A stretch of DNA of 64,000 nt from Ruegeria sp. ANG-S4. GTDB taxonomy: Bacteria; Pseudomonadota; Alphaproteobacteria; Rhodobacterales; Rhodobacteraceae. The position numbers were made by a program, and so were the translations under genes. Where the stretch lies: assembly GCF_000814005.1 (NCBI RefSeq), contig NZ_JWLK01000005.1, positions 186,001-250,000 on the forward strand. Reading direction: 5' to 3'. The notes under the pieces were generated by a model. That model searched no databases. It saw nothing but the letters and a program-made list of their open reading frames with translations, and had not been told where the DNA came from. This document shows positions 26,756 to 35,764 of the stretch, in pieces (the stretch's first letter is position 1; each line of letters begins with the position of its first letter).

Positions 26756-26851
26756 TATTCACATCGCGAAACTCATCAGTAGGGTTGCGACCACTGTAAA
26801 TGACTGTCGTGAACTTATCTGGACAGGAAATATCAAGGGAGGATGACCTGA

Positions 26852-27934
26852 ATGGATCGTCGTAAGTTTCTAAAAACATCTGCGTTGGGCGGATCGGCAG
26901 CTGCCGCAACATCTCTGGCGGCACCAGCCTATGCCCAAGGCAAGCGGACGCTGACCATGGTGACAACATGGGGCAGAGGCGCAGCTGGTGTTTTTGATGC
27001 CGCCGCCAAAGCCGGTGAACTTATCACACAGATGTCGGATGGCGATCTTACGATCGACGTAAAGGCCGGTGGCGAGTTGGTTGGCCCGTTCGAAGTGTTC
27101 GACGCCGTGACCGCGGGTCAGGCCGACATGTATCACGCAGCCGACTATTACTTCCTCAACCAGTCGCCGGCGTTGGCGTTCTTTACTGCGGTGCCTTTCG
27201 GCATGACCGCGACGGAAATGCACAACTGGTGGTATCAGGGCAACGGTATGAAGTTGCACCACGAAGTCGGTGAGATTTTTGGCCTCAAGAGCTTCTTGTG
27301 CGGAAACACAGGGTCTCAGATCGGTGGATGGTTCCGCAAGGAAATCAACTCACCGGAAGACTTCCAGGGCTTGAAATTCCGCATGCCGGGAATTGGCGGT
27401 CAGGTGCTCGGAAAATTGGGCGCTTCGGTGCAGAACATCCCGGGTGCAGAAACATATCAGGCTTTGGCCTCTGGCGCGATTGACGGAACCGAATGGATCG
27501 GACCCTGGGCAGACGAGAAGGCCGGTTTCTTTGAGATCACCAAGATCTACTATACGGTTGCCTTCCACGAGCCCGGTGCGGGCCTGTCGCTTGGCGTCAA
27601 CAAGGAAGTGTTCGACTCACTGACGCCGGCCCAGCAGGCAATGATCGAAACCGCGGCGGGTTACACCAACGTCTGGAATCTGTCTCAGTACCTGAACAAT
27701 AACGGCGCGGCCCTTGATCGCCTGAAGGCATCGGGCGTCCAGGTCTATGACTTCCCGGACACCGTTTGGGATGCATTTGGTGCAGCAACCAAAGAAGTAT
27801 ATGAAGAGATGCGTCAGGATGAGCTTTTTGCGAAGATCTATGACGACTACTTTGCTTCGATGCGGGCGTCTGCCGGATGGCTGGAACAGTCAGAAAACGC
27901 CTATACCGCTCAGCGCAACCGGGTGATGGGCTAA
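26852..27934 (+). CDS. TRAP transporter substrate-binding protein (DctP/TakP-like)
   Basis: 360 residues. The N-terminus MDRRKFLKTSALGG followed by a hydrophobic stretch and PAYA is a twin-arginine (Tat) signal peptide, as in Rhodobacter TakP. The mature protein matches the DctP family; the segments ALAFFTAVPFGMT, KFRMPGIGGQVL (conserved ligand-binding arginine) and GAIDGTEWIGPWADE resemble TakP-type proteins that bind 2-oxo acids such as pyruvate in a cation-bridged site. It captures substrate in the periplasm for the QM permease encoded by the next two genes. The substrate class is inferred from resemblance. Confidence 0.9.
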   Translation: MDRRKFLKTSALGGSAAAATSLAAPAYAQGKRTLTMVTTWGRGAAGVFDAAAKAGELITQMSDGDLTIDVKAGGELVGPFEVFDAVTAGQADMYHAADYYFLNQSPALAFFTAVPFGMTATEMHNWWYQGNGMKLHHEVGEIFGLKSFLCGNTGSQIGGWFRKEINSPEDFQGLKFRMPGIGGQVLGKLGASVQNIPGAETYQALASGAIDGTEWIGPWADEKAGFFEITKIYYTVAFHEPGAGLSLGVNKEVFDSLTPAQQAMIETAAGYTNVWNLSQYLNNNGAALDRLKASGVQVYDFPDTVWDAFGAATKEVYEEMRQDELFAKIYDDYFASMRASAGWLEQSENAYTAQRNRVMG

Positions 27935-28049
27935 CCTGACACGAAAGATTTCGTTTCCCCTGCTTCGGCAGGGGAAATTCGCCAGTTGCGTATCGGCGAT
28001 CCGATAAACAGAAAAAAGCCGCGCAACCAAAAAACGACCTGGGGACAAC

Positions 28050-28976
28050 ATGCAGGACGAAAACGGTATCTCGTTCTTCGGCGCCCTGTGGAATGGACTG
28101 GTTTGGTTCGTTCAAAACATAGCCGAAGCTTTCTTAAATTTCGGATACGCGATCACGCATCCGCAGCTCTGGCTGGACTGGTCGGACAAAGAAGCGATCA
28201 TGCGCTTTGTTTACTACGGCGGTTCGGTTGAGTTCTTCTTTGTCGTCTTCACCCTTTTCCTGATCCTGACAGCGATAGGCCTTTATTATCGCTCGTTCAT
28301 GTGGGGAATGGTGCGGGCGCTTGAAGGCTTTGCAAACACAACTGGTCGCTTTTTTGCATGGGCCGGGTTGCTGATGGTGGTTCAGCAAATCGTGATCGTG
28401 TTCATGCAGCGGGTCTTCGCGCGTCCCGATATGGCCTTTGGTCTGGGTATTCCGTTCAATCAGGACATCAGCTGGTACTCGGAAGAACTCAAGCTCTACA
28501 ACGCGATGGTCGTTTGTCTTTGTTGTACCTACACCTTCGTGCAAGGGGGGCATGTGCGTGTGGACCTGATTTATGCCGGGATCAGTCACCGTGCCAAACG
28601 TGTCATCGATATGTGTGGCTCAATTGTGTTCATGATGCCGATGGCAGTGCTGACATGGATGTACGGATGGTTTTTCATGTGGCGGCATTTGATTGTTCCT
28701 AAGCCCTCGGCCAGCAACTCGCTGGATCAGTTGCTGACCAGATCTAAGGCGCTGCGTTGGAACGTCGAAACCATCGGTTTCAGCCCGAACGGGTTCAACG
28801 CTTACTTCCTGTTCAAGATACTTCTGGTGGTTTTCGCGGCCATGGTGTTCCTGCACGCGATTGCATTTCTGTACCGCTCCTATCTGGAATACGTGGAAGG
28901 GCCGGAGAGCACCGGAAAATACCTCGACAAGGACAGCCTTGGCGCGGGTGAAGAAGCCTACGAAGGCGCGCATTAG
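28050..28976 (+). CDS. TRAP transporter small permease subunit (DctQ/TakQ-like)
   Basis: 308 residues, markedly longer than the typical 160-200 of DctQ. It shows at least four transmembrane segments: FVYYGGSVEFFFVVFTLFLI, a segment near FAWAGLLMVVQQIVIVF, IDMCGSIVFMMPMAVLTW and FKILLVVFAAMVFLHAIAF; the charge pattern GGHVRVDLIY is the conserved DctQ signature. The extra length comes from an N-terminal amphipathic region and a long central segment. It pairs with the large permease that begins 17 bp later. RBS GGGGA lies upstream; the binding-protein gene ends 115 bp before. Confidence 0.88.
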   Translation: MQDENGISFFGALWNGLVWFVQNIAEAFLNFGYAITHPQLWLDWSDKEAIMRFVYYGGSVEFFFVVFTLFLILTAIGLYYRSFMWGMVRALEGFANTTGRFFAWAGLLMVVQQIVIVFMQRVFARPDMAFGLGIPFNQDISWYSEELKLYNAMVVCLCCTYTFVQGGHVRVDLIYAGISHRAKRVIDMCGSIVFMMPMAVLTWMYGWFFMWRHLIVPKPSASNSLDQLLTRSKALRWNVETIGFSPNGFNAYFLFKILLVVFAAMVFLHAIAFLYRSYLEYVEGPESTGKYLDKDSLGAGEEAYEGAH

Positions 28977-28993
28977 GGACGGAGAACCAGACA

Positions 28994-31348
28994 ATGCTAT
29001 TCGGACTTGATGGCGTCGAGATAGGCCTCATTATCGTATTTTTCTGCCTTTTCGGAGGCATCCTCTCGGGTTTCCCGGTGGCGTTTGCCATCGGCGGCGC
29101 CGGTGTTATTTCCTTCGGAATCATCGCGGCACTGGACAGCGCCGGGTTGCTGATCCATCAGGCGATCGACACAGGATCACAAGCCTACCGCGATCTGGTG
29201 AATTCGGGGATCAAACCGGACACCGTATCAGTGTTCCGATACCCCGATTTGCCGAGGATCGCCGAACCGGTCTTTGTGCAGGGCTGGGAAACCGCGCTGG
29301 ACCGCAACGTTTCCTTCATCGTGAACCGCATGAACGAGCGTGTTCTGGCCGGGCAATCCATCGAAACCCTTTTGGCCGTTTTGATGTTCGTCCTGATGGG
29401 TATCACCCTCGAACGCTCGAAGATCGCAAACGACCTGCTGACAACAATGGCGCGCGTCTTTGGCCCGTTGCCGGGTGGTCTGGCCGTGTCGATTGTGGTC
29501 GTGGGGGCCTTCCTTGCGGCGTCTACCGGGATCGTGGGGGCGACTGTTGTAACGATGGGCCTGTTGGCTCTGCCGACCATGTTGCGGAACAATTACTCGC
29601 CGGAGCTGGCGACAGGTGTGATCGCAGCTTCAGGGACGTTGGGGCAGATCATTCCGCCCTCTATCGTGATCGTTCTGCTTGGCACGCTGGCGGGTGACCT
29701 ATACTCGGCAGCTCAGGAAACACGGGCAGTTGAGGCGGGCTGCACTGATGCTTTGACCTATTTGGGCGAACCGGCCGTTGTTTCGGTGGGAACGCTGTTC
29801 CAGGCTGCACTGCTGCCGGGCATTATGCTTGCTCTGCTTTACGCGCTTTATGCCTTTGGTTACGCGCTTTTGAATCCGGAAAAAGCACCAGCCGTGGAAA
29901 TCGCCGGAGGTTCGGGGGAGACAATTACGCGGTCAGAAGGCCTGACCTGGTTGTTGGGTGCCCCGGTTGCGTTGATCGTTGGTGCCGTCCTGCTGGGTAA
30001 CGTGGGTATCATCGGCAGCCAGAACATCTCGGTCTCTGCCTTTTCAGATATTGGGCAAGGGGCATCCTTGCGCACCAACGTGTCTGAAGAGTGTAAGGCG
30101 TCGATGATCGAACTGCATGGCCAATCGGCCTGGGATCAGGCCGTGGCCGAGCAGGAAGCGATTGATGCTGCAGGCGGAGTCACAAACGCGGAACGTCTGA
30201 GTGAGGAGGAATTGGCCGCCGCGCAGGAGGCCAAGATTGCTGCCGCCCCACCGATTGGAACCGGCGTTGGCGTGCTAGTCGTGCTGCTTGGGTTGTCGCT
30301 GATTATGGCGCGGGGCATCGCACCGTCCAGGTCGCCGCAGCCCTTGATTCTGGGCGCAATTGGTTTGCTGCTTATGCTGTTCGTAGATGTGCTGCTGATT
30401 GCGCCAACCACGTCGTCCGGCGCGACATTCCTGCTTTTGGCACTTCCGTTTGCGCTTGCGGCATACGGCTGCGCAGAGGCGGCGAAACGCTGTGCAACGA
30501 ACGATTTGATCCGAGTGGTCTTCCCCCCTCTGGTTCTGATCGTCGCGGTGCTTGGCTCGATCCTCGGCGGAATTACCAACCCGACACCTGCAGCGGCGTT
30601 GGGCGCCGGCGGCGCGATCATGCTGGCGGCATACCGAAAACTGCATGATCAGGGACGGTCGGGCAAAGTGATTATCTGGGCTACGTTTGCCGTAATCATC
30701 TGCCTTTTGCTGGGAGTGAACTTTGATCTTCGTGTCAATCAGGACAGTGTGGCAGTCGAGACTTGGATTGCGTTCCTATTTGCCTATGCAACCTACCTTT
30801 ACGCCTTGTTCGGCCTGATCTTTGCCTGCTGGGTGCTGTTCTCTAGCGGTGTTCTGACCCCTGTGGTGCGCGAAACAGCCAAGGTCACATCGATGGTCTT
30901 CACCATTCTGATCGGGTCGCAATTGTTGAACCTCGTTGTGATCTCGTTCGGTGGCGAGCACTATATCCAGCAGTTCCTGCGCAGCTTTGACAACGAATTC
31001 ACGGTCTTCCTGATCGTGATGCTGGTGCTGTTCATTCTGGGATTCGTGCTCGATTTCCTCGAGATCATCTACATCGTGATCCCCATCGTGGGCCCGGTGA
31101 TCTATGGCGGATCGTTCGATCCGAAATGGGTGACGATCATGGTGGCGGTGAACCTGCAGACATCGTTCCTGACGCCACCTTTCGGGTTTGCGCTGTTCTA
31201 CCTAAGGGGCGTCGCGCCAAAAGAGGTGACGACCGGGCATATCTATCGCGGCATCATTCCGTTTGTGATCATTCAAGTGGTCGGAATTGCGATCTTGTGG
31301 TTCTTCCCGTCGATTGTGACCATTGTTCCGGACCTGATCCCGAACTGA
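28994..31348 (+). CDS. TRAP transporter large permease subunit (DctM/TakM-like) with central insertion
   Basis: 784 residues against about 430 for a usual DctM. The N-terminal half (to about residue 255) has family features such as ASTGIVGATVVTMGLLALPTM and SGTLGQIIPPSIV, and the C-terminal half resumes near residue 505 with GSILGGITNPTPAAALGAGG and ends with NLQTSFLTPPFGFALFYLRG. Between them are about 200 extra residues with several hydrophobic helices and an acidic alanine-rich loop (about 365-415). A further loop of roughly 50 residues (about 60-110) interrupts the first two helices. It forms the sodium-driven translocation channel with the small subunit. Confidence 0.88.
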   Translation: MLFGLDGVEIGLIIVFFCLFGGILSGFPVAFAIGGAGVISFGIIAALDSAGLLIHQAIDTGSQAYRDLVNSGIKPDTVSVFRYPDLPRIAEPVFVQGWETALDRNVSFIVNRMNERVLAGQSIETLLAVLMFVLMGITLERSKIANDLLTTMARVFGPLPGGLAVSIVVVGAFLAASTGIVGATVVTMGLLALPTMLRNNYSPELATGVIAASGTLGQIIPPSIVIVLLGTLAGDLYSAAQETRAVEAGCTDALTYLGEPAVVSVGTLFQAALLPGIMLALLYALYAFGYALLNPEKAPAVEIAGGSGETITRSEGLTWLLGAPVALIVGAVLLGNVGIIGSQNISVSAFSDIGQGASLRTNVSEECKASMIELHGQSAWDQAVAEQEAIDAAGGVTNAERLSEEELAAAQEAKIAAAPPIGTGVGVLVVLLGLSLIMARGIAPSRSPQPLILGAIGLLLMLFVDVLLIAPTTSSGATFLLLALPFALAAYGCAEAAKRCATNDLIRVVFPPLVLIVAVLGSILGGITNPTPAAALGAGGAIMLAAYRKLHDQGRSGKVIIWATFAVIICLLLGVNFDLRVNQDSVAVETWIAFLFAYATYLYALFGLIFACWVLFSSGVLTPVVRETAKVTSMVFTILIGSQLLNLVVISFGGEHYIQQFLRSFDNEFTVFLIVMLVLFILGFVLDFLEIIYIVIPIVGPVIYGGSFDPKWVTIMVAVNLQTSFLTPPFGFALFYLRGVAPKEVTTGHIYRGIIPFVIIQVVGIAILWFFPSIVTIVPDLIPN

Positions 31349-31362
31349 CGCGCAAAATCTGA

Positions 31363-31391
31363 CGGAGGCCCCAATGGGGCCTCCGATCTTT
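31363..31391. terminator. Terminator between TRAP operon and convergent symporter gene
   Basis: Perfect 10-bp stem CGGAGGCCCC / GGGGCCTCCG with a 3-nt loop, followed on the plus strand by ATCTTTCT and on the minus strand by a T-containing stretch. It lies 14 bp after the large permease stop and just before the stop of the convergent gene, so it probably serves both. Confidence 0.75.
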
Positions 31392-32744
31392 CTAGGCTTG
31401 CGGGTGGGTCAGGCGTGCAAACTCCTGCTCCGCCTCGTGATCAATCTGGAAATGCGAGGCGTCGATGGTCCCTGCGTCAGGATCATCGAAGACAGTCTTG
31501 TCCAGCATCCCGACCTTCTTTCCGACGATGGTGGTCACCACCGCATCCCCGGTCACATTCACAACCGTCCGCATCATATCGAGGATACGGTCGACGGCGA
31601 GGATAATGCCAATGCCTTCCAGCGGCATTCCCAGCTGGTTGAGGACCATGGCCAGCATCACGATACCAACACCGGGAACCCCGGCCGTTCCGATTGAAGC
31701 CAGAACCGAGATAGAGATCACGGTCAGGTAGCCGCCCAATCCGAGGTCGATGCCATAGACGTTGGCCAAGAACACGGTCGCAACGCCATGCATGATCGCG
31801 GTTCCGTCCATGTTGATCGTCGCCCCAAGCGGAATACCGAAGGAGGCTACGGATCGGTCCACCCCAACGCGCTGTGTCACGCACTGCATGCTGGCCGGGA
31901 TCGTGGCATTCGAGCTGGATGTCGAGAAGGCAAAGACCTGCGCTGCACGCATTTTCCGCAGGAACACGCGCGGGCTTAGTCCGGTAAACAGGTACAACAG
32001 CGCCATCAGCGTCACGCATAGGTGGAACACCAAGGTCAGGCTGATCGTGGTCAGGTATCCGATAACCGGTCCGAACAGGCCAAATCCTTCGAGCGCAAAG
32101 GTCTTTGCGATCAGGCAGAAGACGCCGATTGGCGCAAAAGCCATGACGATTTCGACGATTTTCATCGCGAGTTCGTTCATGAACTCACAGCCCTGCACAA
32201 AGGACTTGGCGCGGCTTCCCATCATCAGAACGGCAATGCCCACAACGATCACATAAAAGATGATCTGCAGCATTTCCCCGTTCGCCAGAGCATGCACTGG
32301 GTTCTTGGGCACAATGTTGGCCAAAATCTCCCAGGTCGATTGCGGCGCTGCGACGGTTACGCCATCACCGACTGCCTGCAATCCGCCAAAACCGGTGCCG
32401 GGTCCGATGAGATTCGCAAAGATCAATGCCGTCGTGACGGCCAGCGCAGTTGTCGCCAGATAGGTAACAAAAGTCATCCCCCCGACGCGTCCCAACAGCT
32501 TGACGTCACCGATACCGACAACGCCACAAAGCAGTGAGAACACGACCAACGGCACAACAAGCATCTGAAGGGCATTCAGGAACATCTGGCCGACCATGGA
32601 AAACAATCCATCGACCAGGTTTGTCTGAACAGCGGCGATATCCAGATAGTTCAAAATCAGACCCAAAACCGAGCCCAATGCCAGGGCGATCAAAATCTGA
32701 GTCGTCAGATTGGCCGAAACCAATCGGCGTGTGGCTTTTACCAT
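31392..32744 (-). CDS. Dicarboxylate/amino acid:cation symporter (DAACS family)
   Basis: 450 residues from the ATG at 32744, preceded by a strong purine-rich site (GAAGGAGG). Secondary transporter of the GltP/DctA family. The re-entrant hairpin motif SSSNATIPASMQ, the NMDGTAIMHGVATVFLAN segment and GVPGVGIVMLAMVL plus LDMMRTVVNVTGD (cation and substrate-binding TM8) are all visible. It imports C4-dicarboxylates or acidic amino acids with H+ or Na+. A longer in-frame start at 32900 is unlikely because the added N-terminus is not membrane-like. It is convergent with the TRAP operon and shares its terminator. Confidence 0.93.
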   Translation of the reverse strand: MVKATRRLVSANLTTQILIALALGSVLGLILNYLDIAAVQTNLVDGLFSMVGQMFLNALQMLVVPLVVFSLLCGVVGIGDVKLLGRVGGMTFVTYLATTALAVTTALIFANLIGPGTGFGGLQAVGDGVTVAAPQSTWEILANIVPKNPVHALANGEMLQIIFYVIVVGIAVLMMGSRAKSFVQGCEFMNELAMKIVEIVMAFAPIGVFCLIAKTFALEGFGLFGPVIGYLTTISLTLVFHLCVTLMALLYLFTGLSPRVFLRKMRAAQVFAFSTSSSNATIPASMQCVTQRVGVDRSVASFGIPLGATINMDGTAIMHGVATVFLANVYGIDLGLGGYLTVISISVLASIGTAGVPGVGIVMLAMVLNQLGMPLEGIGIILAVDRILDMMRTVVNVTGDAVVTTIVGKKVGMLDKTVFDDPDAGTIDASHFQIDHEAEQEFARLTHPQA

Positions 32745-33000
32745 CGCTCCCCCTCCTTCAGTACCCTTGCGACAGGGTGGGGACCTGCCGCAGACACAAA
32801 AACAACCACTCCAGAACGATCTGGACCTGATCGCAGGTTTCAAAACTGGAGTGAAAATTCCGAAGTCTGCCTTATTTGGTGACGTTGGGTAACTTTTCAA
32901 CTGCCTAAAATGTAATCGGTTGCAAAAATATTAACCAAATCGCACTCGGCCTTGAGTGACTTTTGAATATCTTTCTATTTTCAATGCCTTACGTGTTCTT
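32745..33000. other. AT-rich intergenic region upstream of the symporter gene
   Basis: 256 bp with no supported ORF. Noticeably AT-richer than its surroundings, so it likely carries the symporter promoter. I see no clear operator or hairpin. Confidence 0.4.
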
Positions 33001-33393
33001 CTAATCCCGGAACTCGATCAGGTCCCACCTGTTTCCGAATGGATCGTTCCAAACAGCGACGGTTCCATAGGGCTCATGTCGTGCGGGCTCTTCGAACGCG
33101 ACACCGGCTTCAAGCATCGCGGAGTGGTCACGGTTGAAATCATCGGTTTCAAGAAAGAACCCGACACGCCCGCCTGTCTGATTGCCGATCGCAGCCGCTT
33201 GCCTGTCACCATCGGCTTTGGCAAGTAAAAGCGAGCCGCTCTTGGCACCTGGTGGCGCCACGCGAACCCACCTTTTTCCATCACCAAGGTCAAGGTCTTG
33301 CAAGAGCTTGAAATTCAGGACTTTTGTGTAGAATGCGATGGCTTTGTCATAGTCGGGAATGACAAGCGTGACCGCGTGCAAGTTCTGCCGCAT
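33001..33393 (-). CDS. VOC-family (glyoxalase-like) protein
   Basis: 130 residues with the vicinal oxygen chelate pattern: LVIPDYDKAIAFYTKVLNF, then a second module ending GTVAVWNDPFGNRWDLIEF, which carries the conserved glutamate before the end. The first metal-ligand His could be that in QNLHAVTLV. This pattern is common in lactoylglutathione-lyase-like proteins of unknown substrate. The ATG lies 3 bp after the stop codon of bpt, so it is probably expressed with that gene. Confidence 0.8.
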   Translation of the reverse strand: MRQNLHAVTLVIPDYDKAIAFYTKVLNFKLLQDLDLGDGKRWVRVAPPGAKSGSLLLAKADGDRQAAAIGNQTGGRVGFFLETDDFNRDHSAMLEAGVAFEEPARHEPYGTVAVWNDPFGNRWDLIEFRD

Positions 33394-33396
33394 CTC

Positions 33397-34221
33397 TTAT
33401 CCCTTGGTCGGGTGACGGTCCGGCAGCTGAATGTTTGCGACTTGCTCGGCAATGGGTGGCGAAGACAGCGGGTGATGCGCCGTGTCGTCAAACTTGCTGG
33501 GGTCTTTTACGGCTTGCCAGACCCCGCCCATATAGGCCTGAAAACCAGAAAACTTGGCCTTGTAACCCATTTTAGGGCTGCCTGGGACCCAATACCCCAG
33601 ATAGACGAAGGGCAGGCCGGCCTCGCGCGCGATCTCGATATGATCAAGGATCATATAGGTGCCCAACGAGTCCTGCTGTTTCAGCGGGTCATAGAAAGAA
33701 TAAACCATGCTGAGGCCGTCATCCAAAACATCCGTCAGGCTGACAGCGATCAAATCGTCGGTTTCGGGGTCGGCGTATTCCACGACGCGACTGCGGATCG
33801 GGGTTTCTTCGATCATCGCGGCGAATTCGAACACATCCATGTCGGCCATGCCGCCGTCTGCGTGACGCGCGTCCAGATATTTGCGAAACAGGTCAAACTG
33901 TTCGTCGGTGGCCCAGGGCGATGTGGCCCGCCGTTTCAGGTAGGAATTGCGCCGCAACACGCGCTTTTGGCTTTTGCCCGGGCGAAAAGCAGTCACGTCT
34001 ATGCGCGCAGACAAACATGCGGAACAATCGGTGCAAGACGGCCGGTACAGGACGTTTTGCGAGCGCCTAAACCCTTGCTGAGACAGGCTGTTGTTCAATT
34101 GATCCGCGCCTTCACCCTGCAACGCAGTGAACAATTTACGCTCCATCCTGCCCTCAAGATAAGGGCAGGGTTGGGGTGCCGTCACATAGAATTGTGGCGC
34201 GATAGGCAGCGTGTGTCGCAT
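33397..34221 (-). CDS. bpt: Aspartate/glutamate leucyltransferase
   Basis: 274 residues starting at [14 protein letters not shown]; a longer ORF to 34257 is unlikely given the family N-terminus. Bpt transfers leucine from leucyl-tRNA to proteins with N-terminal Asp or Glu, marking them for ClpS/ClpAP degradation in the bacterial N-end rule pathway. Family features are [17 protein letters not shown], the cysteine cluster [27 protein letters not shown], and the C-terminal [16 protein letters not shown] with the [15 protein letters not shown]-like core. It is followed by a VOC gene 3 bp away. Confidence 0.95.
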   Translation of the reverse strand: MRHTLPIAPQFYVTAPQPCPYLEGRMERKLFTALQGEGADQLNNSLSQQGFRRSQNVLYRPSCTDCSACLSARIDVTAFRPGKSQKRVLRRNSYLKRRATSPWATDEQFDLFRKYLDARHADGGMADMDVFEFAAMIEETPIRSRVVEYADPETDDLIAVSLTDVLDDGLSMVYSFYDPLKQQDSLGTYMILDHIEIAREAGLPFVYLGYWVPGSPKMGYKAKFSGFQAYMGGVWQAVKDPSKFDDTAHHPLSSPPIAEQVANIQLPDRHPTKG

Positions 34222-34297
34222 GAAGGTTCCGATTTTCCCGTTGCCGGATGATAGCAACGGTTTTGGGGCCCGCCAAGTGATTCACGCAACGTTGGTT

Positions 34298-34729
34298 TCA
34301 GGCGCGCTGGTTCATCATGACGGTTCCCAGGAAGGCATCGGTCAGACCCTGGCACCGCGCACTTGTCAGCATCATCACGACCGAGATGATCTGGATAACC
34401 GGAAAGGCCATGCTGACGAAATAACCGGCGGTGTGCGCCACGGCTTTGCCCATGTCCATACGCTCACCAAACGAATCCCGCAGCTCGATGCCCATAAAGC
34501 GCATGCCCAAAGTGGCCGAGCCGTTTGCGATCGTGACAACGCGGTAGACGAAGCTGACCACGGCGTAAATCAATGCGAGAATGAAGAAACCCATGCCAAA
34601 CGTCAGCAGGATGGCAACGGTGCAAAGCAGCGAAATAAAGGCGATGTCAAACAGCCAGGCAATGAACCGCTTGGTTGCGACGGATTGGTAGAATTCTGGC
34701 TGACTGTCTGGGTCGGGCAGGTGGGTCAT
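34298..34729 (-). CDS. RDD family membrane protein
   Basis: 143 residues. The N-terminal RFIAWLFDIAFISLL is the RDD motif (Arg, then Asp in TM1) of this family. Two further hydrophobic helices follow (about 40-62 and 100-125), with the conserved SATLGMRFMGIEL loop between them. RDD proteins are small cytoplasmic-membrane proteins; some members act as sodium/proton antiporters, but most are uncharacterised. It lies between bpt and the DUF2852 gene on the same strand, 76 bp upstream of bpt. Confidence 0.85.
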   Translation of the reverse strand: MTHLPDPDSQPEFYQSVATKRFIAWLFDIAFISLLCTVAILLTFGMGFFILALIYAVVSFVYRVVTIANGSATLGMRFMGIELRDSFGERMDMGKAVAHTAGYFVSMAFPVIQIISVVMMLTSARCQGLTDAFLGTVMMNQRA

Positions 34730-34797
34730 TTCTGGTTTTTTCCGGGTAACAAACTGGGGTTACCCTGTCCCGAAAGGCGGAACAGGGCAAGTCTGGA

Positions 34798-35220
34798 TCA
34801 GGCGCGTTCGCCGTTTTCCGCTTCGTCGTGGTTTTCGCGGGCGCGTTCGTCCATGAATTGGTCGAACTCGGCCTTGTCTTTTGCCTCACGCAGACGGTGC
34901 AGGAACGCTTCAAAGTCTTTTTGCTCGCGCTCCAGACGGGCCAGCGTGTCTGCCTTGTAGGCGTCAAACGCGCTGTTGCCCGAAGGCTTCATTGCGCTCA
35001 TGTGGCTGTTCCAGGATTTGCGGCGACCGCAGGATTTGCTGAACATACGTTTGCTCCAGATCATGTAAGCCAAAAAGGCGAGGCCGATGGGCCAGAAGAA
35101 GATAAAGCCAAGGACCATGGCGGCGATCCATGCCCCTTTGCCTTTGCTGTCCAGCCAGGCTTCGGCACGATATAGCCATCCCGGATTTTCAGGGACGGCG
35201 GTGTCGGACAATGCGGTCAT
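34798..35220 (-). CDS. DUF2852 family membrane protein
   Basis: 140 residues from the ATG at 35220, with GGAG 8 nt upstream. The hydrophobic core AWIAAMVLGFIFFWPIGLAF (about 32-55) and following basic WSKRMF match DUF2852, an alphaproteobacterial family of unknown function. The C-terminal half is charged and predicted helical or coiled-coil (LEREQKDFEAFLHRLREAKD). It is divergent from the DUF4440 gene, with two 19-bp palindromes in the shared upstream region that suggest repressor or activator control. Confidence 0.8.
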   Translation of the reverse strand: MTALSDTAVPENPGWLYRAEAWLDSKGKGAWIAAMVLGFIFFWPIGLAFLAYMIWSKRMFSKSCGRRKSWNSHMSAMKPSGNSAFDAYKADTLARLEREQKDFEAFLHRLREAKDKAEFDQFMDERARENHDEAENGERA

Positions 35221-35238
35221 TTTTTGGTCTCCGGGTTG

Positions 35239-35257
35239 ATGTAAAAACTGTTTACAT
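35239..35257. promoter_or_regulatory. Operator-like palindrome, copy 1
   Basis: ATGTAAAAACTGTTTACAT has perfect 7-bp arms ATGTAAA / TTTACAT around 5 nt. It lies directly upstream of the DUF2852 ribosome-binding site. A second copy lies 59 bp away at 35298-35316. The motif does not match the FNR, LexA or PpsR consensus. Confidence 0.55.
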
Positions 35258-35297
35258 TCCCTAGATGGGTCAGCGTTGGCCTCGTTGCAAGGGGTCA

Positions 35298-35316
35298 ATG
35301 TGAAAAAGATTTACAT
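35298..35316. promoter_or_regulatory. Operator-like palindrome, copy 2
   Basis: ATGTGAAAAAGATTTACAT matches copy 1 in 15 of 19 positions, with 6 of 7 arm positions paired. It lies on the DUF4440 side of the divergent intergenic region, 59 bp centre-to-centre from copy 1. Confidence 0.5.
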
Positions 35317-35374
35317 CACGTTTGATCCGGTCTGAGTGGTTGACGTCCCGCGGGAACGGGCGCACTTTCCGATC

Positions 35375-35764
35375 ATGCAAAATACTGAAAACAAGCCATC
35401 TCCGACGCTCGACGAAATCCTCTCGCTGGAAAAGCAGGTTTGGGACGCTTTGGTCGAGGGCGATGCGCAGGCAGACCGTGCATTGCTGGGACCGGACTTC
35501 CTGGGTGTTTATCCAACCGGATTTGCCAATCGCGACGACCATGTCGGTCAGTTCGCCGACGCCCCGACAATGGCGAAATACGATTTGAGCGAGGCAAAAC
35601 TGCGCGTGCTGACCAGTGACATCGTTTTGCTGTCCTACCGCGCCGATTACCAACGCCCCGGGTCAGATATCACGCAGACCATGTTCATCTCGTCGCTGTG
35701 GGAACGGCGGAACGATGTTTGGATCAACAGTTTTAGTCAGGACACCCCGTTGGAAGGTCAATGA
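35375..35764 (+). CDS. DUF4440/SnoaL-like (NTF2-fold) protein
   Basis: 129 residues from the ATG at 35375. The pattern LDEILSLEKQVWDALVEGDAQADRALL then a series of short strands ending RRNDVWINSFSQDTPL is that of DUF4440 proteins with the cone-shaped NTF2-like fold. Members are small ligand-binding proteins or enzymes of unknown role. The stop codon overlaps the glnE start (ATGA), so translation of glnE is coupled to it. Start choice is not firm: no strong ribosome-binding site is visible. Confidence 0.72.
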   Translation: MQNTENKPSPTLDEILSLEKQVWDALVEGDAQADRALLGPDFLGVYPTGFANRDDHVGQFADAPTMAKYDLSEAKLRVLTSDIVLLSYRADYQRPGSDITQTMFISSLWERRNDVWINSFSQDTPLEGQ

